A DNA stretch of 64,000 nucleotides, taken from assembly GCA_017354895.1 (NCBI GenBank), contig CP071497.1, positions 186,001-250,000 on the forward strand, read 5' to 3'. How positions within the stretch are numbered: the first letter of the stretch is position 1; every line of letters begins with the position of its first letter. The position numbers and the translations under genes were made by a program. The notes below the pieces were generated by a model. It was not told the DNA's origin. It did not search any database and saw nothing but the letters and a program-made list of their open reading frames with translations. The stretch comes from Podospora comata. Taxonomy: Eukaryota > Ascomycota > Sordariomycetes > Sordariales > Podosporaceae. This document shows positions 52,774 to 63,599 of this stretch, piece by piece.

Positions 52774-55147
52774 TTACTGACCTTGCACAGCACCACCAAC
52801 CACCGTCACTTTTTCCTTGCCATTTCCAGGATCAATCACCAATGTCTCCTTCGGCCCCGTGCTGACCGTCATCGCCGGCTTCATGGCCGCCGCATCTGTC
52901 GGGGAGGACCGGTCGACTCTTCCCTTCTTCCTGTGTTGTCTCAAAGCTGGGTTTACTGTTGGGATACTGCCCTGATTCAAGACAGGTTCTCTCGTCACAT
53001 GCACTTTCTTGTCCTCGTCCGTCCACGTCTCGAAATCAAGCGATGTCCAATCATCGGTGCCAATTGTCGGCATCGATTCCATGGAAATGGGAGTGGTGGT
53101 CCAATCCCAGTCTGTGCCGGTCAAGTCGGACTCGATGCTGACTAGGGAGGTGGAGAGGCTGTCTGTCCAGGACCAAGAATCATCCGTCGTCCAAGACCAC
53201 GAATCATCTGTGGTGGTGGAGCTTTCCCAGGAGATATCTGAGGTGCTGCTGGCGGTGTCCCAAATCATGGTGGTGGTGGTTCCCCAAGGTTCCTCGGTCC
53301 AGGGGTCGTAGCTGCTGGTGGAAGTGGGGACGGCCGAGTAGGCGCCAGTAGAGTACGAGGTGCATTTCGAGGCTGAATACGAGGAAGAAGAGCTTGAGGC
53401 TGGTGTCATCACCCAGCTTTCTGAGGAGGTCGAGGAGAGCTCCCCATGTTTCGAGTCGTCGTCGGCCGAAGAGGGCGCGTCGGACCCCTCTTCACAATCG
53501 CCGTGAAACTGGCCGATGCCATGGGTCGATATGATGTTGGTGCCGCAGTTTTGGTATTGAGCAAAGTAGATCTTGTGCTCCTTCTGTCGGAAAAGAGCTT
53601 TGAGCTGCGTCAGAGGTTGTCAAGTCTCGGATGGAATGAGGCAGACGTACCGTATACCGACCGCAGGAACGTATCTCCAAGAATGTAAAACTGATCCCAG
53701 GAAGGGACAACGCCCAGGAGACAGAGGGTTTCCTCGTTGTCACCAAACACACCTGGTTCAAGCTGGAAAATAAAGTCTCTGTAGGGCACATGGATGGTTT
53801 GGTTCCCAAAGCCGAAATCAACGCTCCCCTCGGCATGGAGGTGGGAGCAATCGACAATGGTACCGTATGTTGCATTGTCCACGGCGTCTGGGAAGAACCT
53901 TTTGATGTTTTCGAATACATGGTTTGGCACGTAAGTGAGAGTGGTGCCTGTATCGGGGAGAAAGCGTTCTTCGAAGCTGTGTTCGGTCACAGGCATGGAC
54001 AGGCACGACCCGGGTTGGGTGACGCCGATATAGGTGAGATTGATCCAGTACCGGTAGTAACCATCCTCTTCCTGGTTGAGCTGGCTTGCCATCTCAACGC
54101 CGTGGAGGGGCCCTCTGAATTTGGCCATGTCGACACCGCCAAAGACAATCTCGCCTAGAGTGACACAATCGAACTGTTAAAATGCCGGCAACGAAAGACA
54201 TGTGATGATGAAATGAGAAACCTACCATTTTCATCATCTACGCTTCCAAGCGAGAAGCTGAAATCCTTGTCTCGAATCAGATTCTGTGAATACATGGCAT
54301 CGATTATGCCGCTGTAGTTTTGGTTGTATCCCTCTCCATATGCCACTCCAAAAATGCCCGAGATCATGCCCGACGACCACGTCGCCACTCCAAACTGAAC
54401 CGGCTGCCTGAGCGAGAACATTTCATCGTCATAGTACTCGGATGGATCTATCTGGCTCGTCAGTGCCTGTGATGGCGGACAGTGAAAAACGACCGGCTGG
54501 ATGAGGTCTCGCTCACCGTTGAAGCTGATGGCATCCTTGTAGAATTCAATGTGCGTTTCCCCGCTGCCGTACGTGATGTACTTGGATGGAAAGGTCCTGT
54601 TCATGCTGATCACAGTTTCCGACTGCTGTGGCAGATACATGCCCAGTGACCGGCAGAGCTTCTCGTAGGACGGATTCCAACCAACCATGGTGCAGTGTGG
54701 ACTAACCCATGTTTCGGAAGAACCAGTATCGAAGTCGAGGGTCACGGCCTGAGCAGGCTCTCCAATCCACACTGCCTTGCTTGTTAGCATGTGCCATCTC
54801 CTCTCACGAAGGCCGGACTCACTCTTGATGCCATAGGCCATCTCCTTGAATATGCTGGTCAGGTTGGCCTGGGCAAGTGTAGCTGCAGGCGGGGCGGAGG
54901 ATGTTGTGCTTGTGCTGTAGTAGTCGGAGGTATATTGCGCCGGAAGGCGCTGTGCATGAGGGAACCCACGGCTTGATCTGGACTGCTGTTGACTGGGGCT
55001 TCGTTTTCTCATCGGCAAGCGAACAATGCCATTTTCGGCATCCTTGGAACGTCTAGCTGCGGACGCCGGGTCCGCCTTTGCAGCAGCGGTTGATGTTGCG
55101 GACACGAGAAGGCACAGCAGGATGCTCCAGCCTTGGGGGAAGTGCAT
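52774..55147 (-). CDS. Secreted aspartic protease (pepsin family A1), 749 aa
   Basis: Three exons: 55147-54226, 54154-53651 and 53597-52774. The introns are 71 and 53 nt. The second acceptor is CTCAAAG, after a CTGAC branch motif, and only it rebuilds the block A-L-F-R-Q-K-E-H-K-I-Y-F-A-Q-Y. A signal peptide (M-H-F-P-Q-G-W-S-I-L-L-C-L-L-V) comes first, then a basic pro-region to about 100. The two catalytic sites are D-T-G-S at 140-143 and D-T-G-T at 375-378. The protease fold ends near 520. The last 230 residues are Ser/Thr-rich with repeated D-D-S-W-S-W-T units and a charged end. No hydrophobic GPI or membrane segment closes the chain as annotated. A donor (GTCAGT) overlaps the stop, so a short extra exon is possible. 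It probably acts extracellularly or at the wall, as yapsin-type enzymes do. Confidence 0.9.
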
Positions 55148-57908
55148 AATGAGACGGGAGACGCACAGAATGTGCGCGACAGCTGCAGAGAAGCAGGTGA
55201 ATGGAGAAGCTGCTGTACTGGCAGGATGTTGTGTTCCGTGGTGAGGAGCAATGGCTGCCAGTCAAGTGCCATGATCTATCATATATATGTAACAGCCGTC
55301 AGGACTCAGAAGGCGCCTGAACAAGTTTGATCATCTCGATCTTGACCTACCCGACGCTAGATTGGGCGCGGCTTGCACGTTTCAACCAAAAGGGTTGTGT
55401 AGCTTCAGCTTCAGCACAGCATCTAGGTATCGGTATCACCACGCTGCCGACAAGTTCCGTGGGGAACCCGAGAGGTGCTTGTGTTAGTAACGGCCCAACA
55501 GACGATCCAAACTGTCATAGCAATCAGCCCACTTGCCGTCTGGGAGACTGCAGCCACAGGATCTGTGACTCGAGGCTCGGTGGTGACAAGTCAAACAATG
55601 ACGCTGTCGTGATAGTCAAGCTACCCGCAGATCCCCTTGGCAGCACGCAATCGGCCGTTTGGTATTGAAATAGAGGAGATGAGCCAAGCACCTATTTTGC
55701 AAGCGGCAACCGACTCAATGCCAACCCAGCATGTTGCTTCACGTGCTTGATGACCATGTTAGGTATGAGCTCAGCACGGAACTCTTGTATGCCTAGGACG
55801 AGTGTTAGTGCGGGGGTCGATCTCTGTTTTGGTTGTTCATTGCAATACTACCCTGGTGTATGCCACATAACAAGGCATTGAGCAAATGCTCATGAGATGC
55901 GCCTTGACCCAGTTGGGTCTATTCAAATAGGTAACGGCCGTTGTTGGTCCGCCTGGACTATTATGGATTGTTTAGGTATCCCGTCCGTCCGCAGAGCCAA
56001 GTGCCAGCCAAGTCGGGACATAGTTGTATTTCTAGGAACACAAGACCTTGTCATGAACAGGACACCCGATATAGAAGGGTACAAGCGAGATCATCCACTC
56101 AGCACTGGCTGAGCACCCTACTTATAGCTTTTAGTTCATATTTTCGTACGGTGCTCAAATCAACAAGCTTGGGTTGATCATCCACGCGCCGCTGATAAAG
56201 GTCCATGTGTAAACCACGAATAGGGAACTGTTTTTGTTCAGTCAACATGATAAGCAAGAGCTTCTTTATAGAATGAAATTGACATTTACCGGTGGTGAGA
56301 TATGAAGTGTATGGGAATAGCTAGTATCGCAAGTCATGATTACTGGCAATTCGAAAGCCGTACCCCGTATCCATTACTTCAGGATCATATTTGCCTCAAT
56401 AAAGCTGCTGGATGTTCTGAGCTCGTTGAATATCTCCCGAAGTCAACTGGCATCTGAAGTCGCTGTGAATACAAGCGTAGGTGCATGAACCAGAAGGCTC
56501 GAAACATGCTGAAGGAAAGTGACTATCGTGAGGACGACAAATAAGATCTGGGCTGGGAGTAATAGATGAGAGGCGTGTTCGAGTATAAATATCAGACAAG
56601 TATCCCCTTATGATAGGATCTCGACACCTCTCAAGTCAGTCAATGCCTGTATCGGTCCTACAACGCCACTTGCGACGACAAGGCTGCGGCTCAAGTCTCG
56701 TGGTGGAGGGCTGTCTAGGCAGTTTTCGCAGTTGTCGGGACTGAAAAAGCGGTTGGTCAGCGGTTTGTCAACATGAGATGACCGGCTGAGAGCTCCTGGC
56801 ATGAGTGTCAAGAACGACCATCTTCACGACCCCACGGCTTTGCATCTGCAGCTGCCCGTGTGACAAATGCAAACATTCAGCTGTGACGTCATGGTAGGAC
56901 GAGCTCAATATCGCGACGAATGCAATGGGGAGGAGCAAAGTGGATGAGAGGCCGCCGTCCCCGTTGACCCCTTTTCCTGTCGGAGCTGGATGCCGAGCAG
57001 CATGAGTAGGTGTCGCAACTGAGATTCCGTGATTTCCAGACGAAGACGACATGGTGACATGATGGCTAGCCGCGCGGGAGAAATGACCAAACATTTCCAG
57101 TAACTCGCGTAATCCATGTTTGGGAATGTCTGGATACCTAGAGATGAGGTCGTGTCCAGGCCGCAGCGGGCTCCTTGTTGGGCACCTTGAGTGTTGAGTC
57201 GGAACTCGGAACTCCACAAAACGTCCAGAACCCACAGAATCCACAGAACTGCATCACCTCCCGCCAACTCCCGCCCAGCCCGCAGCCCAGACGACGTAGC
57301 GTAACCCTCGCGCCGGCGCCATTGGATATCTGAAGCTCAACTGCGTTTCTTCCAACCGCCATGGCGCCACTCTGCTTGCGTGGTCTCTCGCCTGCGTCTC
57401 TTCAGTGCCCTCTTGGCCACCCCCCTCTTATGCGGCCCAAGAGATGGATATCTAAGACAAGCGCTTGCCATCTCTCCAGACAATGAAACTATGAACCCCT
57501 CCGCCAAGCAATTTGTTGTCTGCTCCACAATGTCATCTCGCCCCTCCTCCGCCATCCCCCCCTTTACCCCCTCGCCAAGGGCATCGATTCATCGCGTGAT
57601 TTCCATTTCTCTCCAAACAACACCCGCCTGCAATAATGGAAGGTGGAGGTTAACCAGCTGAGGCCTCCGCAGCGAGCAAGAACAAGACACGGGTCTCGTT
57701 CGGATATGCGGCACATACCGCTGAATGGAGCCCCGGTGGGGATGACCCCCCCCCCTCTCTTGGGTCAGGTAGGGTAGCTAGGAAACAAGCATAAATACCT
57801 TCCCGCTCTTGCCACTCTTCCAGAACTTCCATCTCAACATCTCCAACCTCCAAACCAACTCACCAAGTCAACACTCTTCACCAACATAACAAGCACACAT
57901 CAGACACC
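55148..57908. other. 2.8-kb intergenic region, no gene recognised
   Basis: This divergent region lies between the protease (-) and the CVNH gene (+). The 55.7-56.6 kb part is more AT-rich. Open frames of about 120-160 codons at 56768-57267 overlap in two frames of one strand and are not protein-like. A 10-residue-like spacer with an ATCAAC...GTTGAT inverted repeat sits near 56158-56177. Confidence 0.4.
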
Positions 57909-58367
57909 ATGTCTTTCCATCTCTCTGCCCAGGACATCCGCGTCGATGACGGCCACATCCTCCGTGCCCGTCTCGACAACGGCGAGGGCGAGTGGGTTGA
58001 CGCTGAGCTCGACCTCAACACCGTCCTTGGCAACAACGACGGTAGGTCTCATCCTGTCTCCTGGCCATGTAGCTTGCCTTTTATCAGTTGCTGACGGTTT
58101 GTCTCCGCAGGCCTCTTTGAGTGGGAGGGTGGTGACTTCGCCGCCAGCGCCGAGGGTATCACCTTCCAGCTGGAGGGTGACGAGAACGTTCCCATTCTCC
58201 GTGCCGGTCTCACCAACATGAACGGCGATGTCAACTGGCATGACGTCAACCTTGCCGAGCGCATCACCAACAACGGCGGCCAGTTCGAGCTCCGTAAGTT
58301 ACTGCTTTGCTCTCTGCTCGCTCCAGGTCGACCATCTTGCTAACCAATGATGCTCTGGACAGAGTAA
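57909..58367 (+). CDS. CVNH (cyanovirin-N homology) family protein, 106 aa
   Basis: Three exons: 57909-58041, 58111-58293 and 58363-58367. The introns are 69 nt each. The last exon is only five bases: AG, which completes the Gln codon, and TAA. This exon is required because reading through the GTAAGT donor would change the end. The ATG at 57909 is followed by S-F-H-L-S-A-Q-D-I-R. The sequence follows the CVNH double repeat: an N-terminal half with the sheet pattern H-I-L-R-A-R-L and a middle W-E-G-G-D-F-A-A-S-A-E, then a second half with L-R-A-G-L-T-N-M and N-L-A-E-R-I-T-N-N-G-G. CVNH proteins of ascomycetes often bind mannose-rich or other glycans; this one lacks a signal peptide and the disulfide Cys of bacterial cyanovirin. 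Sugar binding is inferred from the family only. Confidence 0.9.
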
Positions 58368-58704
58368 GCGCGAGAGCCGTGTGACAGATGGACTTCCACT
58401 AGGATGGTGTAGGGACATGGGATACATGATGGACTCATGGAGAACCGAGATCTTGAGTAGTGTTAGCCACGCGCAATCAAACAAGTAAAATTCCAACCTT
58501 GGGTTGATCCTTTGTTGTGTTGTTTGGTACTGGGTTTGATTGTGATAAGGTATCTGACTTCTGTAAACATCTCTTGACGGGTTTTGTAGTCCCGGAGTCC
58601 AAGACTTTGAATACAAGTTGCCGTACCCACCCAGGAAAAGTTTCAGGTGGTATTGTATATGCAGGTCCTCATTCTTACATCCCGTTCTTCCTCGGGCTCC
58701 AAAC
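58368..58704. other. Convergent 3' region
   Basis: The 3' ends of the CVNH gene and the 231-aa gene converge here. It is AT-rich with no gene recognised. Confidence 0.4.
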
Positions 58705-59493
58705 TCAACCCTTGGTGAACTCCCTCGATAGCTCAATGGCCATCTTGATGATCATCCCATTGCTCTCCCGAACCTTGATCAACATGTCGTAGAACAAGGC
58801 GTGAACCCCCTCGGGCGTGCCCGTGATTCTGACTTTGTGGGCGGCACGAACCTCGAGAAACTCCCTCTCCTCGGTGATCGACAGCCAGGAACACCCAATC
58901 GCCTCGTCGGTGATCAAGGGTCTGGCCCAGGCAAGGCCGCGCCTCCGCATCTCCTCCCTCTTGGCTTGATTCTCCATCGGGCGACAGATTTCGTAGTAGA
59001 CCTCGATGACGGGGGAGTCATGGGCGACGGCGACCACCATGAGGTTCAGCTGGAGCCCCTCGAAACCGCTGTAATCCTGGACGTCGGGGGTGTTGATCGT
59101 GAGGACTTTGGCGAGGTAGTTGTAGACTGTGCCGGCGGGCTTGTAGGGGTTGGGGTACATCTTGACGATCCAGTCGTAGGCATCGGGGGCGAACTGGGTC
59201 TTGGGATCGTGGTGGATCCTGAGCATTTTGGTCGCACCTGTCAGGTCGCTGGTGTGGAGATAATTCTCGACGCGGGGCTTGTCGTTGGCCCAGTCGGAGG
59301 CGCGGTAGGCTTTGGAGAGGTTGAAGGGAGGGGGCTGGGAGTGGTTGTGACTGGTGTTGACACAACGATAATCGACTGGGAGGGGAGAGAACGAGGGTTA
59401 GCTGAGTTCTTGAGGGAAAGGTAAAGGAGGATGAGTACCTATCTCGCAAGGGGTCAACAACGACTTACTGCCGACATTCTCGTGGCAACCCAT
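58705..59493 (-). CDS. Uncharacterised protein, 231 aa
   Basis: Exon 1 (59493-59469) encodes eight residues and a base. It joins exon 2 (59375-58705) across a 93-nt intron with a GTAAGT donor and a CCCAG acceptor behind a pyrimidine-rich stretch. I do not recognise the family. Residues 10-60 contain C-V-N-T-S-H-N-H-S-Q and R-V-E-N-Y-L-H-T-S-D-L-T-G-A-T-K. The middle has a Y-N-Y-L-A-K-V-L-T-I-N-T block and a strongly alternating hydrophobic pattern (L-Q-L-N-L-M-V-V-A-V). The C-terminal 80 residues look like an alpha/beta fold with W-L-S-I-T-E-E-R-E-F and a final L-S-R-E-F-T-K-G. No signal peptide or membrane helix is seen. Start alternatives lie upstream in the same frame, but the ATG at 59493 gives a compact exon. 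Confidence 0.7.
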
Positions 59494-59929
59494 GATGATC
59501 GACTTGGGGATGGTGATCGACTTGAGAGAGTCAGGAAGAGTAATAGCTTGATCGCTCGGGAGAAAAAGCAGGCTTCTGCGAGTGAGAAAGGAGTCTGCGC
59601 GGAACAAGGGGAAAGGTCTGATCAAGAAGACCGATTTGGCGGTTGCTCTCTATTTCACCAGTGTCAAGCAAGGAACTGTAGTGGCAGGGGAAAGCTAGGA
59701 TTGGTCCAAACTCCTAGCAGGGCACAAACGCTGCCTAGATTGCGAGGGTAGGTAGGTAACTGTCGGGGTTATGCCACCCTTAGGAGCCCTAGATTGCACC
59801 AAGTATATCGTTGGCAATAGAACTTTGCTGTCTGCTATTTGAATTTCTCGTTCCTCGAAAATCATATGGCATCAAGTGCGATGGCAAGGCAAGCAACGAA
59901 ATGAGCTCAGGGCCAACAAACCTGAAGCG
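59494..59929. other. Intergenic region
   Basis: This region is between the 231-aa gene and the first relic. The left part is promoter. No gene is recognised, although an upstream in-frame extension of the 231-aa frame to 59625 exists. Confidence 0.35.
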
Positions 59930-61110
59930 GGCCTGCTTTGGATGATTTGCCTGAATCTGTGTAAACAAAAGGGGCTCCTTGCCCAGCTAGCGTTTGAAGC
60001 TGTACACTCCAGTACCTCTCCGGCAATTCTAGACCTCCATTGACACCTCCTTGCTTGATCGAGACCCCAGGGCTGGAAGATGGGCATTCGACATCCGGTT
60101 CAACCACTGCCTCCACAACCTGGCCTCCGCTACCATGCACACCCTTTGGAATAACAACAAGCTCCACCACCCGCGTCCCAGAAGGAATCACCATTCGCAG
60201 TCTCCCTCAGCAGAGATGCGGGTTGCGCCTCTCAAATTTCCTTGCGGTGATCATAGTACATTTGGTATTCCTCGCAAACAGGGCTGTTCTCGTCACGGGT
60301 CTGTGTTCTGCATTCAAAGGAGAAACCAGCGCTCCACAGCTCTCGAACAAATGTCTTGCTGTCACCTTCCTTTTCATCCTGAGTTCAAAACGTCAGCCCT
60401 GAGCGCAACCAAACCGAAGAAAACCATCGTAGACTTACAAGGACGGGCGAACGCATTCCAAACTTCGTAGCAGAGACCGCTGTAGGTCACCGTCTTGGGG
60501 TCCCGCTGGAAAAAGATTTAGTAGAAGTAGTCGAAGGCGACTTTGGTGCTCTCGACGAACTTTTTTGTTGGACTGGTCGGGCTCCAGTGTCCCATTCAGA
60601 GTGGCGCCGAGAAAGAGCCTGGCCATGGACTCGAGCGCTGTGGTGCTGATATGTGGACTCGCATCTCTCCACCATTGGTGTCGTCTGAGCACGCGGGTTT
60701 GAGGGCCTGACAAGCAGATAAGAGAGCAAGGAGATCTGTTTCGAGGATTGGATGCATCTTGGCGACTCTTTGTTGTTGTCGAAATAGCGAAGGTACAAAG
60801 TGATACATCAAGAAAATATGACACAGAGCCTTGAGAACGAAAAAAACTTGGAAGTGGAATTACAGTGACTCACGACATTCGCAGTCGTGATGATTGGGTG
60901 GTGGTTGAAAACATCAAGCCAAGGCGGGCAGGGAAGATTATTGACTTGCAGCCCTGTAGGTGGGCAAGCTGCACAAGTGTCTCCTTTCACTGCCTTATCA
61001 AGAGCTCTCAGCTGCCCATAGACCTGTCCCCGGTAGTTGTCCGCGACCCAAGCTTCTGTCAAGAAGCTTGGTATGATACTTTCATATGGACTTCCAGTTA
61101 GACACTAATG
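59907..61110 (-). pseudogene. Relic A: decayed gene of an unrecognised family
   Basis: Protein-like pieces lie on the minus strand in several frames. The first, from about 61110, reads S-I-I-P-S-F-L-T-E-A-W-V-A-D-N-Y-R-G and ends at a donor-like GTGAGT near 60873. A second piece contains A-L-E-S-M-A-R-L-F-L-G-A-T-L-N-G-T. It changes frame at an A-run (C-C-A-A-C-A-A-A-A-A-A-G) near 60560. The next piece, A-F-D-Y-F-Y, meets a TAA stop near 60520 and resumes in frame with Q-R-D-P-K-T-V-T-Y-S-G-L-C-Y-E-V-W-N-A-F. A later exon carries V-C-E-E-Y-Q-M-Y-Y-D-H-R and stops. A last piece from 60194 (V-V-I-P-K-G-V-H-G-S-G-G) ends with a stop at 59907. With a stop, a homopolymer shift and frame changes, it is unlikely to be functional. 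The family was not identified. Confidence 0.5.
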
Positions 61111-61343
61111 ATGTTCAGTTGAATACTTCGGAAACAGAGGTTTGAGGATGATTGGACTGGCTTGTATTCTCTACCCCTCTGGCTATCTAAACACAATTCC
61201 AAGGTGATCATTGATCTTTTCGGTATGTGTGACAGCTCAGGATTACCTCCACTTTGTGCCTTACAATTCAGCTACAGGCCGCCATGCAAATCCACACTAG
61301 ATATCGATGTAGTATTCTGCATCTTGTACATGTCCAACAATGC

Positions 61344-62203
61344 CTAAGGATGGCAGATCTTGATCTCGGCCCTGATGACCGAGCCATCCTTGGCAGCAAT
61401 CCTTGCAGTGAAACTGTCTCCCATCTCCCGGTGCTCCTCAACTGCCATCTCGATCTCTGCCAGGTAAAGTCGCTTGCCGTTGTGGTTTGCCTTTGTGGTT
61501 TGCCTTTGAACCAACAGGTAGTTGTGTACATTCCCGCTTAGCGGGTGGGGGATCGTCGAGCATCGAAGTGTCAGGCGCCGGTTTCTTTTTCCCGGTAGCG
61601 GGAGCCTGAGAGATGGGAGCCGTGAAGGGATTGGGCATTGACCTTTTACTCTCAAGACCTTGGCGTCATTAATAGTACATTTCGTACTCCTCGGACCATC
61701 CTGTTTTGTCCAGCTTGAACGCGCCCTCTACAGCCAGATCCCCGAATGAAATGGGGAGCTTAGCGCCCGCCTAGACGAATGTTAACCGGATTGCTCACGA
61801 AGGCTGCGGTGCAACAAAGGTGACATACACTCCCGGTAGATGACCTTCCAGACCTCCCAGTAAAACCATTCATATGAAAGTCTGTCTGGTACGGTCGGAG
61901 TAGGCTTGGTATTGTAGAGAGCTCGTCGCATACGGTCTTGGCGGCTACAGTGTAGAGCCGAAGCTGCTGCTGTGGATCAAGTCCAAACCTATGAACGGTT
62001 CTTTGAAAAGCAGATGTCAATAGGTGATTTGTTATTGGTGGTGTGCCTTTCTTCTTGTCTAGTCCCCAAAGCAGACGACGGTCGTCCGTCTGAAATTGCC
62101 CCTTCCTCGGCATCACTGGAGAACTGTTCCCCTTTGAGAGCCTGGGCTGCTCCAGAAATTCATTTGATTGATCCCAACGCAAATGGCAGCCCACCAAACT
62201 CAC
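61344..62203 (-). pseudogene. Relic B: second decayed copy, same family as relic A
   Basis: This lies 0.2 kb upstream of relic A on the same strand and shows the same order of pieces. A segment with F-Y-W-E-V-W-K-V-I-Y-R-E (about 61870-61830) matches the E-V-W-N-A-F block of relic A. After an intron with a GTGTAT or GTATGT donor and a CTAG acceptor (about 61770), an exon reads W-S-E-E-Y-E-M-Y-Y. This exon is closed by TAA TGA near 61670, while the same frame runs on beyond the stops. Further on, M-P-N-P-F-T-A-P-I-S-Q and a Lys/Pro-rich part meet a 13-bp tandem duplication (61482-61507) that shifts the frame. The second part (Y-L-A-E-I-E-M-A-V-E-E-H-R) then ends with a stop at 61344. A 5' part from 62203 is also open in another frame. 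The changes point to loss of function. Confidence 0.5.
61482..61507. repeat. Exact 13-bp tandem duplication
   Basis: The unit GTGGTTTGCCTTT (plus strand) is repeated exactly at 61482-61494 and 61495-61507. The minus-strand reading frames on the two sides join only if one unit is absent. Confidence 0.9.
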
Positions 62204-62378
62204 AAATACGACTATCTTTTACGCGTTCCCATTTCAGACGATATGTCTTACTGAAAACTACTGAGCATGTATCTCAGGCTACCTAGAGTCAGCCCCATGC
62301 TACATCGATATCAGACGAAGCGGTGTGCGATGTCGCCATCAGTTACATTGGCACTGCTTGTTTTCCCTTTACCTGTTC

Positions 62379-62721
62379 GAACATCTAGTGATAGCGGGGC
62401 AATTGAAAGAGCTTTGGTGCCAGGTCTTGGGCCTGCCAAAAGATATGAACACGGAGGAAGAGTTGCCTTTTCGTGATCACCCTACCGCCGGTACCCTCTT
62501 CTACTTTGATGTTGGGCCAAAGGAGGCGGTGCCAGATGTGAAAGTTCATATACCTGTTCGTGGACTGTTACAAGGAGGCGATAGAGGGCCTAGCTACCGA
62601 AGAGGGGATCGATGTAGGGACGGGAGTGCACACGTATGTTACTGCGGCGTATAAAAAGGGTGGGCTGGCTGTGACAAGTTACTTTAACCCACAGATGTAT
62701 CACAGGGCAAGGTGGGCTTGA
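62379..62721 (+). pseudogene. C-terminal fragment of an aromatic prenyltransferase (DMATS type)
   Basis: Two adjacent plus-strand pieces in different frames match the end of fungal dimethylallyl tryptophan synthase-like enzymes. Frame 1 (about 62400-62558) reads L-K-E-L-W, then D-H-P-T-A-G-T-L-F-Y-F-D-V-G-P and V-K-V-H-I-P-V, where this family has a V-K-x-Y-I-P-V-R-H-Y strand. Frame 2 (from 62560) reads V-D-C-Y-K-E-A-I-E-G-L, then T-Y-V-T-A-A-Y-K-K-G-G-L and V-T-S-Y-F-N-P-Q-M-Y-H-R-A-R-W, stopping at 62719-62721. The residues that normally lie between the two pieces are missing, so a small deletion seems to have broken the frame. No N-terminal part is seen upstream. These enzymes attach dimethylallyl groups to indole or other aromatic rings in secondary metabolism. 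The remnant is not functional as it stands. Confidence 0.75.
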
Positions 62722-63044
62722 TGTCAGCCTGGTTAATACCTCGTTATTCGAGCTTTTTGTTTTTTTGTTCTTCACCTTTTCTCAGGTATAGACTTCGCAG
62801 AGCAAGGTTTTATAGGAGGATAGAGTTATCCTTTCAAAAAATACGAGACAGACGGCAATCAGGCATGGCCCCTTGTAGGTACTTTTTTTCAATATTCCAG
62901 CCCGAGTTCTGTTGTCTTCGACCAACAGCCTGCTCATCTAACTCCTAAAAGTGACGTCTTCCATAACCTGGTATCTACTTAACTCCTTAGAGCAGTGAAG
63001 CCACCGCGCATCCTCACCTCCCAACGTTTTCCCGTTCCCGAAAA
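62722..63044. other. Intergenic region
   Basis: This region lies between the prenyltransferase fragment and the GNAT gene end. No coding signal or repeat is seen. Confidence 0.4.
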
Positions 63045-63599
63045 TCACAAATCCTTCACCAACACCTTGAACCACAAGTCCTCCACCAGCGCCCTATTCT
63101 CCCCATCCATCTTGGCCAGCTCCTCATGCGGAAACTCCCTCCTCTCCTCCGTCACCGCGTACCCTCTCCTCACGTACCAATCAATCAGTTCCTTCCTTGT
63201 CCAGATAACCGTCATCTCCATCTTCTCCGCCCCGTGGCTCCTCGCATACTGCTCTGCGTTGGCCAGCACCTGCCTCCCTATCCCCCCGGCCTGAAGAGTG
63301 GGGTCGACGGCGAACATACCGAAATACCCGATTTTCCGAGACGGCTTGAGAAGCACCTCGCAGCAGCCCACAAGGGCGTTTCCGAGGGTTGGGGAGAAGG
63401 CCATGATGACTGCGCTGTGGGGGGTGTTGATCTTCTCGACGATGCCGGCGACGTTGATGCGCGTGCCGACTAGGAGGTCGGCCTCGGTTGTCCAGCCTTT
63501 GCGACTTGTCTCGCCGCGGTAGGCGGATTGGACGAGAGGCTGGAGGAGGGGCGCATCTTCTGGGGTGGCGAGGCGGAAGGTGAGGGCTGCTTGGGACAT
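63045..63599 (-). CDS. GNAT N-acetyltransferase, 184 aa
   Basis: A single open frame of 184 codons runs from the ATG at 63597-63599 to the stop at 63045. The N-terminus T-F-R-L-A-T-P-E-D-A-P-L-L is the typical first strand and helix. The acetyl-CoA-binding motif A reads M-F-A-V-D-P-T-L-Q-A-G-G-I-G-R-Q-V-L at about 95-112 (Q/R-x-x-G-x-G/A core). The region after it, W-Y-V-R-R-G-Y near 140, fits motif B (Y-x-x-x-G-Y/F). The acceptor substrate is unknown; the small size and form fit amino-acid or amine acetyltransferases. It lies next to the broken prenyltransferase but on the other strand, with no sign of joint regulation. Confidence 0.92.
   Translation of the reverse strand: MSQAALTFRLATPEDAPLLQPLVQSAYRGETSRKGWTTEADLLVGTRINVAGIVEKINTPHSAVIMAFSPTLGNALVGCCEVLLKPSRKIGYFGMFAVDPTLQAGGIGRQVLANAEQYARSHGAEKMEMTVIWTRKELIDWYVRRGYAVTEERREFPHEELAKMDGENRALVEDLWFKVLVKDL

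Noticed and set aside
60000-62203. Reading the right-end relics as intact small genes
   Set aside because: Each open piece lacks an ATG where needed or stops within a block shared by both copies, and the pieces join only by ignoring stops or frame shifts.
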